This document shows positions 21,882-33,272 of a stretch of 64,000 bases of DNA, piece after piece; position 1 is the stretch's first letter, and every line of letters begins with the position of its first letter. Made by a program: the position numbers and the translations under genes. The stretch spans positions 239,473,177-239,537,176 of the forward strand of contig JALIGW010000002.1 in NCBI GenBank assembly GCA_023053685.1. Direction: 5' to 3'. The notes under the pieces were generated by a model, which saw only the letters and a list, made by a program, of their open reading frames with translations, had not been told where the DNA came from and did not search any database. The stretch comes from Diadophis punctatus similis. Its lineage: Eukaryota; Chordata; Lepidosauria; Squamata; Dipsadidae.

Positions 21882-22566
21882 ATAAATTTAATTTAATTTA
21901 ATAAACGTTCTTATAGGCTGCCCAATCCCGTAGGACTCAGGGCGGTGTACAGCATAGATAAGAAACGTACAATAAAAGCAGTAGTAGCAATTTAAGAGAT
22001 AAAAACATTATTTTAAAAAAACATTCATTCATGGGGGAATCTGATCTTCTTTTTCACCCCGCCTGCTGGAAGAGCCATGTTTTTACGGCTTTACGGAAGG
22101 CCAGTAGGGTGGGGATAGTCCGGATCTCTGGTGGGAGTTGGTTCCAGAGGGACGGGGCTCCCACAGAGAAGGCCATCCCCTGCGGCCCCACCAACCGGCA
22201 TTGTTTGGCCGATGGGATCCGGAGGAGGCCCTCTCTATGGGACCTAACTGGTCGTAGGGAGGTATGTGGTAGGATGCGGTCCCGAAGGTAACCTGGCCCT
22301 GAGCCATGTAGGGCTTTAAAGGTCAAAACCAACACCTTAAATTGCGACCGGAGACTAATAGACAACCAATGCAGCTGGCGGAGAATAGGTGTTACATAGG
22401 TGTATCTCGGCACACCCACCACAGCTCGCGCAGCTGCAGTCTGTACCAATTGCAGTCTCCGGATGCTCTTTGAGGGTAGCCCCATGTAGAGTGTTACAGT
22501 AGTCTAGCCATGAGGTGACAAGGGCATGAGTGACTGTGAGCAAAGCCTCCCTCTCCAAGTAGGGTC
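21882..22566 (-). mobile_element. L2/CR1-clade LINE 3' end
   Basis: Reverse copy of the 6600-7650 family: RT C-terminus with GLPSKSIRRLQLVQTAAARA and LWNQLPPEIRTIPTL, split by a frameshift near 22480, with an AATTT-rich tail at 21882-21905. Confidence 0.85.
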
Positions 22567-22862
22567 GCAGTTTTATAGTTTGCTACACCACAGCAAAAGT
22601 CCTGAGAATAAGGACTTTTCTCCATTATATTGATCAATAGTTAGTTTCAAGTTCTCCTATTTGTTATTCCCTTTTCCCTCAAATTTTTCTTATTTTTATT
22701 CAAGTCATTAAAATACAAAAAAGAAAGAAAGAAAGAAAAAGAAAGAAATACAAAAGCAAAAAACAAAGCTAGACAAAAGTACACAAAGAGAAAAGTGTGC
22801 ATAAAAAGAAAAAAAAAACCAAAACTAACATTTACATAAACTGTCCTCCCCCCACCCCCAAG

Positions 22863-23118
22863 GGTGCAGCAGCTGCCAAAAAAGCCCACACAGTTCAAGG
22901 CTGCATTAACAGAGGGATAGAATCAAGATCACGCGAAGTGTTAATACCACTTTATAATGCCTTGGTAAGGCCACACTTGGAATACTGCATTCCGTTTTGG
23001 TCGCCACGATGTAAAAAAGACGTTGAGACTCTAGAAAGAGTGCAGAGAAAAACAACAAAGATGATTAGGGGACTGGAGGCTAAAACATATGCAGGAACTG
23101 GGTATGTCTAGTTTAATG
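22863..23118 (+). mobile_element. CR1 LINE fragment, split by an (AATTT)n-tailed insertion
   Basis: CR1 frame [20 protein letters not shown] ... [20 protein letters not shown]. It stops at GAAGGACTA, and CR1 sequence resumes at 23310 (ATGATAGCAGTGTTC). Confidence 0.85.
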
Positions 23119-23310
23119 AAAAGAAGGACTAATTTAATTTAATTTAATTTAATTTAATTTAATTTAATTTAATTTAATTTAATTTAATTTAATTTAATTT
23201 AATTTAATTTAATTTAATTTAATTTAATTTAATTTAATTTAATTTAATTTAATTTAATTTAATTTAATTTAATTTAATGGATTTGTATGCCGCCCAACTC
23301 CCAGGGGACT
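23119..23310 (-). mobile_element. LINE 3' scrap with (AATTT)30 tail nested in CR1
   Basis: An almost pure ~147-bp AATTT array (23131-23277) joins a ~30-bp LINE end (TTTGTATGCCGCCCAACTCC). It is flanked by GGACTA on both sides inside a CR1 copy. This looks like a very short retrotransposition event whose tail expanded. Confidence 0.7.
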
Positions 23311-23364
23311 AGGTGAGATATGATAGCAGTGTTCTAATTCTGAGAAACCGAGAAGGTGTTAGAT

Positions 23365-23645
23365 CAGGGGTTCCAAACCTGTGGGACATGGCCCAGTAGT
23401 GGGCCATTGAGGGCTTTGGAACTGGGCCGTGGAAATGGCTGGTGAACATGCATGCACATCCTTACTTGTGCGAGAAGTGGGCAAGTGTGTGCATGTGCAT
23501 GCACTCCATTTGCGTGAACAGCAGGCGTGCGTGCACGTCGCTTGTGGAAATGGAGCTGTGTGCACGTGCATTTGCCGGCCGCTTGCGCAAATCATCCCCT
23601 CTCCCTCCCACTGGTCCGCAAAGCTGGAAACATTGGGGAACTCTG
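23365..23645. mobile_element. hAT MITE (CAGGGGTTCCAAACC)
   Basis: 281 bp, flanked by TGTTAGAT/CGTTAGAT. The left end CAGGGGTTCCAAACC is matched by a GGGGAACTCTG right end. Confidence 0.75.
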
Positions 23646-23703
23646 CGTTAGATGATAATGTGAATAAGTGGGCCTCCAATCTGGAACATAGATGCATTTG
23701 AGT

Positions 23704-24018
23704 AAGTAAAGGTAAAGGTTCCCCTCGCACATATGTGCTAGTCGTTCCCGACTTTAGGGAGCGATGCTCATCTCCGTTTCAAAGCCAAAGAGCCAACGCT
23801 GTGCGAAGACGTCTCCGTGGTCATGTCGCCAGCATGACTAAATGCCAAAGGCGCATGGAACACTGTTACCTTCCCACCAAGGTGGTCTCTATTTTTCTAA
23901 TTGCATTTTTTACGTGCTTTCGGACTGCTAGGTTGGCAGAAGCTGAGGCAAGTAACAGGAGCTCACTCCATTACGCGGCACTAGGGATTCGAACCACTTT
24001 CGATCAACAAGCTCAGTA
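23704..24018 (-). mobile_element. Sauria-type SINE, nearly full length
   Basis: On the minus strand a tRNA-like head with B-box GGTTCGAATCCCTAGTGCC is followed by the squamate SINE body. The tail is ACTAGCACATATGTGCGAGG then GGAACCTTTACC, the BovB-related 3' end. Confidence 0.92.
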
Positions 24019-24241
24019 AAGTAGATTGCTTAATCTATGTTACTGAATTTTGAAACAGAAGAAAAACAAGTGAAAGAATGTATGATGTATCAGGTTAAAC
24101 TTTTATTTGTAATATAAAGATGTAACAATGGGATAATATGTGGCTAAAAGGATTGATGTTATATGTTATAATCTTAAAGAGAATGTTTACAAAATAAAAT
24201 GATGTACCACTGGTATATGTCACCCAAGATATTGTCTAGAA

Positions 24242-24417
24242 CTGGGGTTCCAACCCCCGGTCCATGGTCCGTGACATGCCAGCAACTGGTCCATGCAAAC
24301 AAGCGAAGCCCCAACCATGGGATGCAGGAGGCATGCAAAACCACACCCCCTCTGGTCCAAGGAAAAAACTTTCTCCCTGGAACCAGTCCCTGGTGGCCAA
24401 AAGATTGGGAACCACTG
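24242..24417. mobile_element. hAT MITE with perfect 8-bp TSD
   Basis: 176 bp, ends CTGGGGTTCCAACC and GATTGGGAACCACTG. GTCTAGAA flanks both sides (24234-24241, 24418-24425). Confidence 0.88.
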
Positions 24418-24479
24418 GTCTAGAATATATAAAGGCACTTCAAATTCACACTGGGAATGGGAACAAGTAGGGACATTTT

Positions 24480-24655
24480 AGGGGACACGGCTAGTGGCTA
24501 AGATGCTGAGCTTGTCAATCAAAAGGTCAGCAGTTCAGCAGTTTGAATCCCTAGCGCCACATAACGGGGTGAGCTCCCGTTACTTGCCTCAGCTTCTGCC
24601 AACCTAGCAGTTCAAAAGCACGTAAAAAATGCAAGTAGAAAAATAGGGATCACGT
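24480..24655 (+). mobile_element. Sauria-type SINE, 5' half
   Basis: tRNA-like head with A-box region (GGCTAGTGGCTAAGATGC) and B-box GTTTGAATCCCTAGCG, then AAAAAATGCAAGTAGAAAAA. It is cut off before the BovB-like tail. Confidence 0.9.
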
Positions 24656-25000
24656 GACTATTCGAAGTTTATAACAGCACTAATAAAAATGACTTACGAC
24701 CATTTTTCACATTTACAACCATTGCAGCATCCCCATAGTCAGGTGATCAAAATTCAAATGCTTGGCAACTGACTCATATTTATGATGGTCCCAGTGTCCC
24801 GGGGTCACGCGATCCCCTTTTGTGACCTTCTGACAAACAAAGTTAATGGGGAAGCCAGATTCACTTAACAACCGTGTTACTAACTTAACAACTTCAGTGA
24901 TTCACTGAACGACAGTGAGAAGAAAGAATGCAAAATGGGGGCAAAACTCACTTAACAACTGTCTCACTTAACAACAGAAATGTGAGGTTCGATTGTGGTC
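24656..25000. mobile_element. Mariner/Tigger-like MITE remnant
   Basis: Repeated CACTTAACAAC, TTACGACCATTTTT and GTCACGTGATC-type phrases are typical of an abundant non-autonomous DNA element. Related sequence is at 50258-51440. Ends are not resolved. Confidence 0.5.
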
Positions 25001-25754
25001 AGATGTTGAGAGCTGCCTCTATTTAAACCCAACCTAGCCCTTGGCCTTGACATGGGTTTGCATAAAGATATTGTTCTGTCCCCACGAAGCACACAACCAC
25101 ACAAGCAGTTTAATGCAACACTTTTACTAATAAACCTTTTATCAGTAAAGAATGCACACACCAAGTTACAAACAGACTTTGTTGGCAAACAACCAGCTAC
25201 TAATTAACTTCATCAATAGCTGGTAGTAGTTCAAAGAGGTCACAAACAATGACGAGTAAATTAAGTCCAGTTATCTTACGGAGCTTTCTAGAGTTGGCAA
25301 AGTTCCTAGAATTCAGTCTCTGATAACAAGACGGCGACAGATAAACACAAAACAGGTATCTCGAAGCAAACTCTGATCAGACGGGTTTTTCCAAAGTTGT
25401 TCTCTGCAACTTTCCAGCTGCATCGACTGTTCTTAAATCAACTAGGGGAGTGGCCAATTAGCCCCAAGTCTTACTCCTGAGTAGACCTCCTCTGGAGTAA
25501 ACCTTTCTGCCTCTTGGCAGCCCTGCGTGCTCTTGCATTCAGGAAAGGAATAGCCCCTCCTTTCTCAGCACTGCCAAGAGGTACTGAAGGTTCCAAAGGC
25601 CCAGGCTGCACAAGGTGCGGGCTGGCCACAACAGGTATTTTCTTAGAGAAGTTTGGAGCCAAGTTCTCCTGTCTTCCTCAATGGCTCATCTCCAGAGCTT
25701 GGACCCCATCTGTGACTTCTGTCCTCATCGCCATTATCGAAATTATAACAATTT
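25001..25754. other. B-C intergenic, unassigned
   Basis: 25000-25470 may be an old LTR or DNA-element remnant. I see no exon or RNA gene. Short frames here lack recognisable domains. Confidence 0.4.
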
Positions 25755-25835
25755 AACGGCTGCCTTGGTGCCGATTCTCTAGAGACGTTTTTGCAACCTT
25801 TCAGAAAATTTGACACAAACACCTCAACAATAGGT
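25755..25835 (+). promoter_or_regulatory. Conserved upstream block, gene C
   Basis: GCCTTGGTGCCGATTCTCTA then GAGACGTTTTTGCAACCTTT and GACACAAAC. It matches the A and B blocks in gene orientation, about 250-330 bp upstream of the ATG. Confidence 0.45.
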
Positions 25836-26082
25836 TTTCATCTTGATTTCACACCAAAGCCTTGTGGGTTGAGGTTATGGCATTGGAAACCCATAAGAGC
25901 ACAAAGGGGTTTGGAGAAGTATTGAGGGCAGGCAGAGAAGGTAGGTTTTTTTCTCCTATCCTTTTCAGGAACCAACACTCGGCTGGAATCCATCTGAAAC
26001 GAGAAGCTTACATCCATCTCTTCTTCACACTCTTTGTTCAAACCACACACAAAGCCTGGAGGCATCATCGGGAAAACGAGTC

Positions 26083-26297
26083 ATGTTGTTGCTGCTGCTG
26101 CTACTGTTGCTTCTGTGGGTCAAAGAAGTATGTGGGGTGCTCGAAGCCAAATGCCCCCTGACAATGCAGAGGGATGAGGTGGACCCAATGAATCATTACA
26201 GAGCAGGAGAGCTTTCCATTGGCGGCATCATCTCTGCCACTCAGACTGCGTTCGACAGATTAAGTTTTGAAAAACCACCTGTGGCCCAGATAATGGA
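26083..26297 (+). pseudogene. V2R gene C exon 1 (signal peptide)
   Basis: ATG at 26083 begins a poly-Leu signal peptide followed by WVKEVCGVLEAKCPLTMQRD and [17 protein letters not shown]. The 215 nt end in phase 2 at a perfect GTAAGT donor (26298). Confidence 0.93.
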
Positions 26298-26439
26298 GTA
26301 AGTCAGTCTTCTTGTACTGCACCAGAGCAGGTATGTTTCGGGATTGTTCCACTAGTTCCAGCCAGGCATTGTATCGTTTCACCTTTGGGGATCTATTTTA
26401 GATCCCGCAGCTGACGAGCCTCCAACGAAAATCTTAAGG

Positions 26440-26692
26440 AACAATGGATGGAACAATGGATGGAAACTAATCAAGGAGAGAAGCAACCTGGAACTGATGA
26501 GAAACTTTCTGACAGTGAGAACAATCAACCAATGGAACAGAAGTTGCCTTCAGAAGTTGTGGGTGCTCCATCACTGGAGGCTTTGAAGAAGAGACTGGAC
26601 AGCCACTTGTCTGAAATGGTGGAGGGTGTCATGCTTGAGCAGTGAGTTAGACTAGAAGACCTCCAAGGTCCCTCCCATCTCTATTCTGATTG
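26440..26692 (+). mobile_element. CR1 LINE 3' fragment
   Basis: The reading frame ends LEALKKRLDSHLSEMVEGV, with the CR1 tail GACCTCCAAGGTCCC. It lies in gene C intron 1. Confidence 0.85.
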
Positions 26693-27040
26693 ATTGATGG
26701 ATTGATTGAAGTATAATAATCAATCAGGGAGTTTCTGTTGTATCTGACTTTGAAGAACAAGCTAACTTTCCTTAACATCCTAGGAGCTGGACTGTGGACA
26801 GAGACTGTGGTTCCTCCCTTCTACCCCGATTCTCCCACAAAGGGTCAACTGAGACACAAATGCAGGAATGTTATATTTTTTCCCTACATGGAAAAAGCAA
26901 TAGCCTCTCCCTTTTTGTTTTGATGCTTACGTTCACTGATAATATGAAAGAATCCCAAATCAGCATTTACTGTACAATTCCATTGCATTTCCATGTCTGT
27001 GTTTCCGGTTGTGAACTAATAACAATTACTTTATTTTATT

Positions 27041-27660
27041 TATTTTATTTATTTATTTTTGTCAAGTACGTGTTGGTAATATACATAGATATAACATTGT
27101 TTATATACATAAGATGGGTATTAATAAAAGGGAACATTAGGACAGGGACAGTAGGCACGCTGGTGCACTTATGCACGCCCCTTACTGACCTCTTAGGAAT
27201 CGGGTGAGGTCAACAGTGGATGGGTCTATGACTATTCGCCTCCTCTACTCTGCCGCGCCTGTTTTGTCCCCAGCCTTCCGCCCCCAAATAATCCGGCGCT
27301 GCCTTTTCTCCTTGGCCCCTTCGCCTAACGGGCCAAAAAGCCAGTTCACCCCGGGCTTTTGGGCGCACGGGACACTTTGCCCCCAGCCAATCAGAGGAGC
27401 AAGAATCCCACCCCCTTGGAAGCAGCCTTTTTAGGAGAAGGAAAGGGGGACGAGGCTTCCCTCTCTTGCTTAAAAGAGACACGTTTTTCAGATGGTCCCA
27501 ATGAAAGAAAGTGGAAGGAGGAAGAGTGCTTTGGGACAGTCTAAGGGTAAAGTTTTGGGGGTTTGGTGACGAAACCACAGAGTCAGGTAGTGAGTTCCAG
27601 GCATTTACCACTCTGTTGCTAAAGTCGTATTTTCTACAGTCAAGTTTGGAGCGGTTCACT
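27041..27660 (-). mobile_element. LINE 3' end split by a GC-rich insertion
   Basis: Reverse copy of the 1829 family: TTTATTTATTT tail, AGGCACGCTGGTGCAC, and the C-terminal frame NRSKLDCRKYDFSNRVVNAW. It is interrupted at 27221-27535. Confidence 0.85.
27221..27535. mobile_element. ~315-bp GC-rich insertion, unassigned
   Basis: It interrupts a LINE 3' end whose uninterrupted form (GTGGACAGTCTAAGG) is seen elsewhere in the window. It has a CCAATCAGAGGAGC box and GC-rich promoter-like composition. Ends are not TG...CA and the target duplication is unclear, so LTR origin is only possible. Confidence 0.45.
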
Positions 27661-27715
27661 TTGAGTTTGTATCTGTTGGTTTAAATATAAATTCAGTCTC
27701 AGGTCAAAGACTTTT

Positions 27716-27905
27716 ATTAATCAGAGCTGGAAGGGACCTCGGAGGTCTTCTAGTCCAACCCCCTGCTCAAGCAGGGGACGCTATACCATTTCAGACAAGT
27801 GACTGTCCAGTCAGTTCTTAAAAACCTCCAGTGATGAAGCACCCACAACTTCTGAAGGCAACCCATTCCACTGGTTAATTGTTCTCACTTTTAAGAAGTT
27901 AGTAA
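27716..27905 (-). mobile_element. CR1 LINE 3' fragment
   Basis: Reverse CR1 tail (AGCTGGAAGGGACCTCGGAG) and ~150 bp of ORF end. Confidence 0.85.
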
Positions 27906-28547
27906 GACTTTTCACAGTTGAGATTAGAATAGAAAAAGGTGCAGGAATCAGTAAGTCAGTCACAGATCCTCATTCTCTATGGCCCTGTGTCTGAGTGTGC
28001 ACTTAATGATACTATATTTACTATGGAAAAAATAGGTCAAAGAACTCCAATATTAAATATTGAGAACATAACCAGAAACAAAAAAAGTGAATATTTAAAG
28101 TCAGTCTGAAATCTTAGAGCAACTGTAAGGATACTGACCACCTGAAATGAAAGCTAAAGCTAAACACAAAAACATTCCTTTAGACCTCAGCTGAACTAAA
28201 TATCTTAGAGCAAATTGAAATAATTCCAGAGTTTCACTAAACTATGTGAGATATCTGGGGCAATCCTAGCCTTTTAAGGATTATGAAACAATTCATGCAA
28301 ATGCAGTATATCTTCATTGTCACACAGTTGTCACACAGTTTGTTAGTGTTTTTAAATACAGATATATTTTATTAATGCAATTTATTGTTTTTTAAAAATT
28401 ATTTCTGTGTCACATTTTTCAGGTTTGTTCTAATCCATTGTAAAGAATTATTGGACTAAGAGAGATAAATATTTTTGCAAAAAAAGAGAGAAATTATTTA
28501 ATTTTATTTTCATTGGTTACTGTATGTTTAATATATTATCTTTGCAG
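27906..28547. other. Gene C intron 1, 3' part
   Basis: AT-rich, partly homologous to introns 1 of A and D (AATATTAAATATTGAGAACA region). It ends in the TTATCTTTGCAG acceptor. No other feature is seen. Confidence 0.6.
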
Positions 28548-28839
28548 CATACGATCGTCAGAATACTGAAAAATGCTATCCTTCGTTTTTGCCATCCAGG
28601 AGATCAACCAGGATTCTCATATCTTACCCAACATCACTCTGGGTTATAATATCTATGAAAATTATTTCAATCCAGAAAAGACCTCGGATGCTTTGCTGGA
28701 CCTGCTTTCAGATGGGGAAGCCAATGTCCCCAACTACAGTTGTAGGAGACAGAGAAACACAGTGGCTGTTCTTGAAGGGGCTGAAACTGGCTTCTCCATC
28801 CAAATATCATCCATGTTAGGCACCTACAAAATCCCACAG
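28548..28839 (+). pseudogene. V2R gene C exon 2 with TGA
   Basis: 292 nt between TTTGCAG and GTGACT. It starts IRSSEY, then TGA at 28567-28569 where A, B and D have Trp (QYWKMLSF). The remainder is open, with the NIT sequon and NYSCRRQRN. Confidence 0.95.
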
Positions 28840-29169
28840 GTGACTCTTTGCTAGGAAGACCATTTTAATCATGAGGTTCTCCCTTGTAAATGAAGACCAG
28901 AGTTTTATGATGCAAATGAGAGGAGATCTTTCAAATTATCCAAAGGGAGGGAAAGAGTAAAGCAAACCTATCCCCTCTGTCCATGGTCCCAGTCCAGATT
29001 TGGGGACCGTTTCCTGGGATAAAAGTTTTCCTCTCAAGGAGCAAATGGGGAGGGAAGCAATTCATAAAGCAGTGGGTCAAACGTTGTCAAGTAAATTGAC
29101 ATTGCTGTCAATGAAGCAGTATATATAGTAACAGGATGCCTTAAATCCACACCAATCATTGATATTGCT
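28840..29169. other. Gene C intron 2, 5' part
   Basis: Similar to sequence 3' of exon 2 in A and D (CCAAATCTGGACTGGGACCATGG region, reversed). No gene. Confidence 0.55.
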
Positions 29170-29546
29170 CAGGGGTCGGCAACCTTAAACACTCAAAGAG
29201 CCATTTGGACCCATTTCCCACAGAAAAGAAAACACCGGGAGCCACAAAACCCTTTTGACATCTAAAATGAAGATAATACTGCCTATATCGTTTTTTTTAC
29301 CTTTATGCAATGTATATAAAAAAAACTATAGCGTGTTGCATTTATGAAATCAATGAACTGCTACAGAGAAAACAAATTTTTATTTCTGCATGCAAGAAAA
29401 ACATTTTGAAGTCTGAAAAAAAAGATGGGTCAAAAAGCTCAATAAATCACGTGCTGGTTGTGACATATATTTTGAGTGACAGGGAGCCATAGCAGAGGGA
29501 TGAAAGATCCACATGCGGCTCCAGAGCTGCTGGTTGCAGACCCCTG
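29170..29546. mobile_element. hAT MITE (CAGGGGTCGGCAACC)
   Basis: Ends CAGGGGTCGGCAACC and GGTTGCAGACCCCTG are inverted. Same family as 55851-56100. No matching 8-bp flanks here. Confidence 0.75.
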
Positions 29547-29584
29547 ACCTAGGATTAGGAGAGAGGCAACAGCAAATGCCGAGA

Positions 29585-30312
29585 GAACCAAGCAAGACCA
29601 AAGATATACATATAAACTGGGTGAAACCACACTCAATAGCAGTGACTGCGAGAGGGATCTTGGAGTCTTGGTGGACAGCCAACTAAATATGAGCTAGCAA
29701 TATGCAGCGGCAGCAAAAAAAGCCAATGCAATCCTAAATTGCTTTAATAGAGGGATACAATCTAGGACTAGGGAGGTACTAATACCACTCTATAAAGCCT
29801 TGGTCAGACCACACCTAGAGTACTCCATCCAGTTTTGGTCACCACACTACAAAAAAGACATTGAATCTCTAGAGAAAGTGCAGAAGAGAGCAACCAGGAT
29901 GATTAGGGGACTGGAAACTATAACATACGAAGAGCGGTTGCAGGAACTGGGCATGGCCAGTCTAGTGAAGAGAAGGACTAGGGGAGACATGATAGCAGTC
30001 TTCCAATACTTGAGGGGATGCCACAGAGAGGAGGGGGTCAGGCTGTTCTCTATGGCACCAGAAAGCCAAATAAGGAATAATGGATGGAAGCTGACCAAGG
30101 AGAGATTCAACCTGGAAGTAAGGAGAAACTTTCTGACGGTGAGCGCAATCAACCAGTGGAACAGCTTGCCTGCGGAGGTTGTGAGAGCTCTAACACTTGA
30201 GACTTTCAAAGGGAGATTGGACTGCCATTTGTCCGAAATGGTGTAGGGACTCCTGCTTGAGCGGGGGGTTGGACTAGATGACCTACAAGGTCCCTTCCAA
30301 CTCTAATAATCT
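29585..30312 (+). mobile_element. CR1 LINE, ORF2 C-terminus and tail
   Basis: ~730 bp. The open frame 29800-30246 includes [36 protein letters not shown] and [15 protein letters not shown], then the CR1 tail. It is among the least decayed CR1 pieces, similar to 53725. Confidence 0.92.
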
Positions 30313-30399
30313 GTAAGACAATGGTATCCTCTAAATGGATACATGCCCCACCTTAGATCTAGGAAGAGATTTTTGACAACAAATATTCTTGTAGGCATG

Positions 30400-30720
30400 C
30401 AGAAACAAAACTGAATTAGAAGATGGAGGAGAGAATTTACAGGAATAAGTCCAGAGGAGGACATGGCCGAGGGATCTGGTCTCTCCTATGTTACTTGGAG
30501 GACATTGAATAGTTTGAGGTGGGAGTGCCTACATATAAGACTAATACACTCAAGTGTGGGTTGCTGGTGGATAACAACATACTGTGCAAATGTGAAGAAA
30601 TGCAGCATCTGGTCCATTTGTTGTTCTGTTGAATACTTCCAGTAGAATGCACCGAAAGCGAATTTGTTTCTGGCCACTAACAAAGCTCAAACGTTGGCCT
30701 CATTTTGGCAGTTTAAGGTT
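30400..30720 (+). mobile_element. Unassigned LINE remnant
   Basis: A broken frame has a Cys/His cluster resembling the zinc-binding end of LINE reverse transcriptases (CKCEEMQHLVHLLFC). Family uncertain. Confidence 0.4.
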
Positions 30721-30784
30721 TGATATGGACATGAGGTAAATAGATAAAAGTAGGGAATTCTCCACTGCAAGGAGTGAAACTAAC

Positions 30785-31493
30785 CAGTGGTGAGTTTCAA
30801 AAAAATTGTCCTACCACTTCGTGCGCATGCGCGCAGGGCTCAGAGACCGCCCTCTGTATCGACGCTGGTGAGCTGTGCTGTTTTTTAGCTCAGCTGAGGT
30901 GCAGCAATTCGCTCTGCCACATGAATCAGCTGAGCTAATAAACAACAGAATATAGGAGAGGTAAGAGTAAGGGCGGGTGGGCAGGGCCAGCCAGAGGTAG
31001 TATTTGCCGGTTCTCCAAACCAGTCAAAATTTTCGCTACCGGTCCACCAAATCCCAAAACTTTAACCTTAGACTGTCTACAGTCGACCTCTCCCCATTTC
31101 TAAGAGGTCTGTAAGGGGCGTGCATAAGCACACCATTGTGTCTACCGTCCCTGTCCTACATACATGTTTGACATATAAATAAAATAATTTATTTATTTAT
31201 TTATTTATTTAATTGATTAATTGATTAATTGATTATTTAATTTGTTAATTAATTGGTCAATTAATTAATTAATTAGATAATTAATTACTTAATTACTTAA
31301 TTAAATAATTAGATAGTTAATTAAATAATTACTTAATTACTTAATTATTTTATTTATTTGTCAAACATGTATGTAGGACAGGGACGGTTGAATGAATGAA
31401 TGAATGAATGAATGAATGAATGAATGAATGAATGAATAAATAAATAAATAAATAAATAAATAAAGTTAGAACCAGCTAAATACCACCTCTGGA
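30785..31493. mobile_element. hAT-like MITE split by AT-rich LINE material
   Basis: The MITE's left end (CAGTGGTGAGTTTC) is at 30787, its middle runs to ~31043, and its right end (ACCAGCTAAATACCACCTC) is at 31464-31493. Between lie a LINE 3' end (31044-31182), TTAT/TTAA repeats (31183-31350) and GAAT/AAAT repeats (31388-31463). Confidence 0.6.
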
Positions 31494-31581
31494 ACTAACC
31501 TTTTATTAGGAATAAAATCAGTACGTTACATTCTGTCTTTCACGGGACTCAGACAAGACACCACTTTTCCTTCCTTTTCAG

Positions 31582-32394
31582 ATTAGTTACAATTTTGTTT
31601 CCCAGATTCTGAGGGATAAAACTCAGTTTCCTTTCTTCTACCCAATGCTGCCTGCTGAAGGCTTCCAGTATTCAGGGATGGTCAAACTGCTCCTCCATTT
31701 CAGGTGGACTTTGGTTGGTCTGTTTGCTACGGACACTGACCAGGGACAGAAATTCACAATAACGTTGACTTCCCTGCTGATAAGAAATGGCATTTGTCCA
31801 GTTATATCACAGACCCTTCCATCAGGTCGCCAAAAAATCATCGTAGATTTTGTCCTCTATCACAAATGGAGACAAGTGAACGTCTTTCTTTATGCTACCG
31901 AGGTTGATTCGATCAGCACAGGCATAGCCATTCTAGAATGGTTACATCAAACGATTAAGCAACCTGTTGCAGGAAAAGTCCTGGTAACAACGGTGCTTTG
32001 GGACTTGAACCTTTATTTCGCAGAGCAGGGATTTCCCTTTCAAGTCATTCACAGCCTTCTTTCCTTTCTTTTGAAGACAAATCAAATGTCAAAGTACGGT
32101 GATTACAGGCAGTTTTATTCTTCCATGAGAAACTTTGCAGAGAAATCCTTTCTGTGCTCCTACACCGAGAATGCTTTTTCTGTGAAAGTCTGGAGACGCT
32201 GCAGAGAGAGAGAGAAACTGCAGGCTCTGTCCCGGGAGGAGATGGATCAGATCCTGTGTCTGAACAACTATTTCATTTACCAAACCATCTGGGCTGTGGC
32301 CCGGGCCTTATATGCAGCCTACTTGTCTAGATCCAGGAGGACAAGGATGGGAAGCAGTGAGAGCTGGGAAACTCAAAGGTTGAAGGCTTGGCAG
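31582..32394 (+). pseudogene. V2R gene C exon 3
   Basis: 813 nt, fully open, ISYNFVSQ to LKAWQ, flanked by CTTTTCAG and GTATTT. It contains [27 protein letters not shown] and [14 protein letters not shown]. It is the intact reference for the gene B frameshift. Confidence 0.95.
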
Positions 32395-32442
32395 GTATTT
32401 CCTTTTTCTGACATGCCTCTCTCCTGCAAGCAAGAGTCCTAA

Positions 32443-33272
32443 AAGATGTTGAGACTCTAGAAAGAGTGCAGAGGAGAGCAACAAAGATGGTTAGAGGACT
32501 GGAGGCTAAAACATACGATGAAGGGTTGCAGGAACTGAGCATGGCTAGTCTAGCGAAGAGAAGGACCAGGGGAGACATGAAAGCAGTGTTCCTGTCACGA
32601 TGTGAATATATTGCCAGTTGAGCCTCTGTGTTATATTTCTTAGTTTTCTACTATATTTCTAGATCTACTGTATTTTCTAATCAAGCAGACATGTGACATG
32701 TATTACTGCGCATGTGTGCATTCCAGGAGTTTGTCTCCTCCTTCCTTCTTCTCCTGCAAGCCTCGCCCGAGGCAGATCTGAATTCTTGACTGGGACAATG
32801 TAGCTTATTAAGGTTTATGTTTTGTTACTTTTATACTGAAATAAATATTTTGTTAATTAGAATTAAATCTCGGTTTTATTTTCTAAGTAAGAATGACTTC
32901 AAGGGAACAAGATCTATATCGCCTCGATAGGAGTAAATTCCTATCCCACCAGTTCCAATATACTTGAGGGGCTGCCACAGAGAGGAAGGGGGTCAAGCTA
33001 TTTTCCAAGGCACCAGAAGGCCAGACAAGGAACAATGGATGGAAACTGATCAAGGAAAGATTCAACCTAGAAATAAGGAATTTTTTTTCTGACAGCGAGA
33101 GCAATCAACCAATGGAACAGAGCTTGCCTTCGGAAGTTGTGGGAGCTTCATCACTGGAAGCTTTCAAGAAGAGGCTGGACTACCCTCTGTCAGAAATGGT
33201 GTAGGGTCTCCTGCTTGTGTGGGGGGTTGGACTAGATGACCTACAAGGTCCCTTCCAACTCTGTAAATCTGT
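32443..33272 (+). mobile_element. CR1 LINE 3' part, split by a solo LTR
   Basis: CR1 sequence 32443-32592 ([20 protein letters not shown]) continues at 32957 (AATATACTTGAGGGGCTGCC) through the tail near 33270. The break is exactly the 5-bp target GTTCC of the LTR. Confidence 0.9.
32593..32951 (+). mobile_element. Solo LTR, 359 bp, 5-bp TSD
   Basis: Begins TGTCACGATGTGAATA, ends CCTATCCCACCA, with AATAAA (GAAATAAATATTTTG) in the 3' part. GTTCC flanks both sides (32588-32592, 32952-32956). It is related to 38925-39251. No internal region, so it formed by LTR-LTR recombination. Confidence 0.9.

Noticed and set aside
23359..23730. Frame of 123 codons in a CpG-rich segment
   Set aside because: It is the inside of a hAT MITE.
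24480..24600. tRNA gene
   Set aside because: A/B-box-like sequence belongs to a Sauria-type SINE head; no cloverleaf with an anticodon stem is supported.
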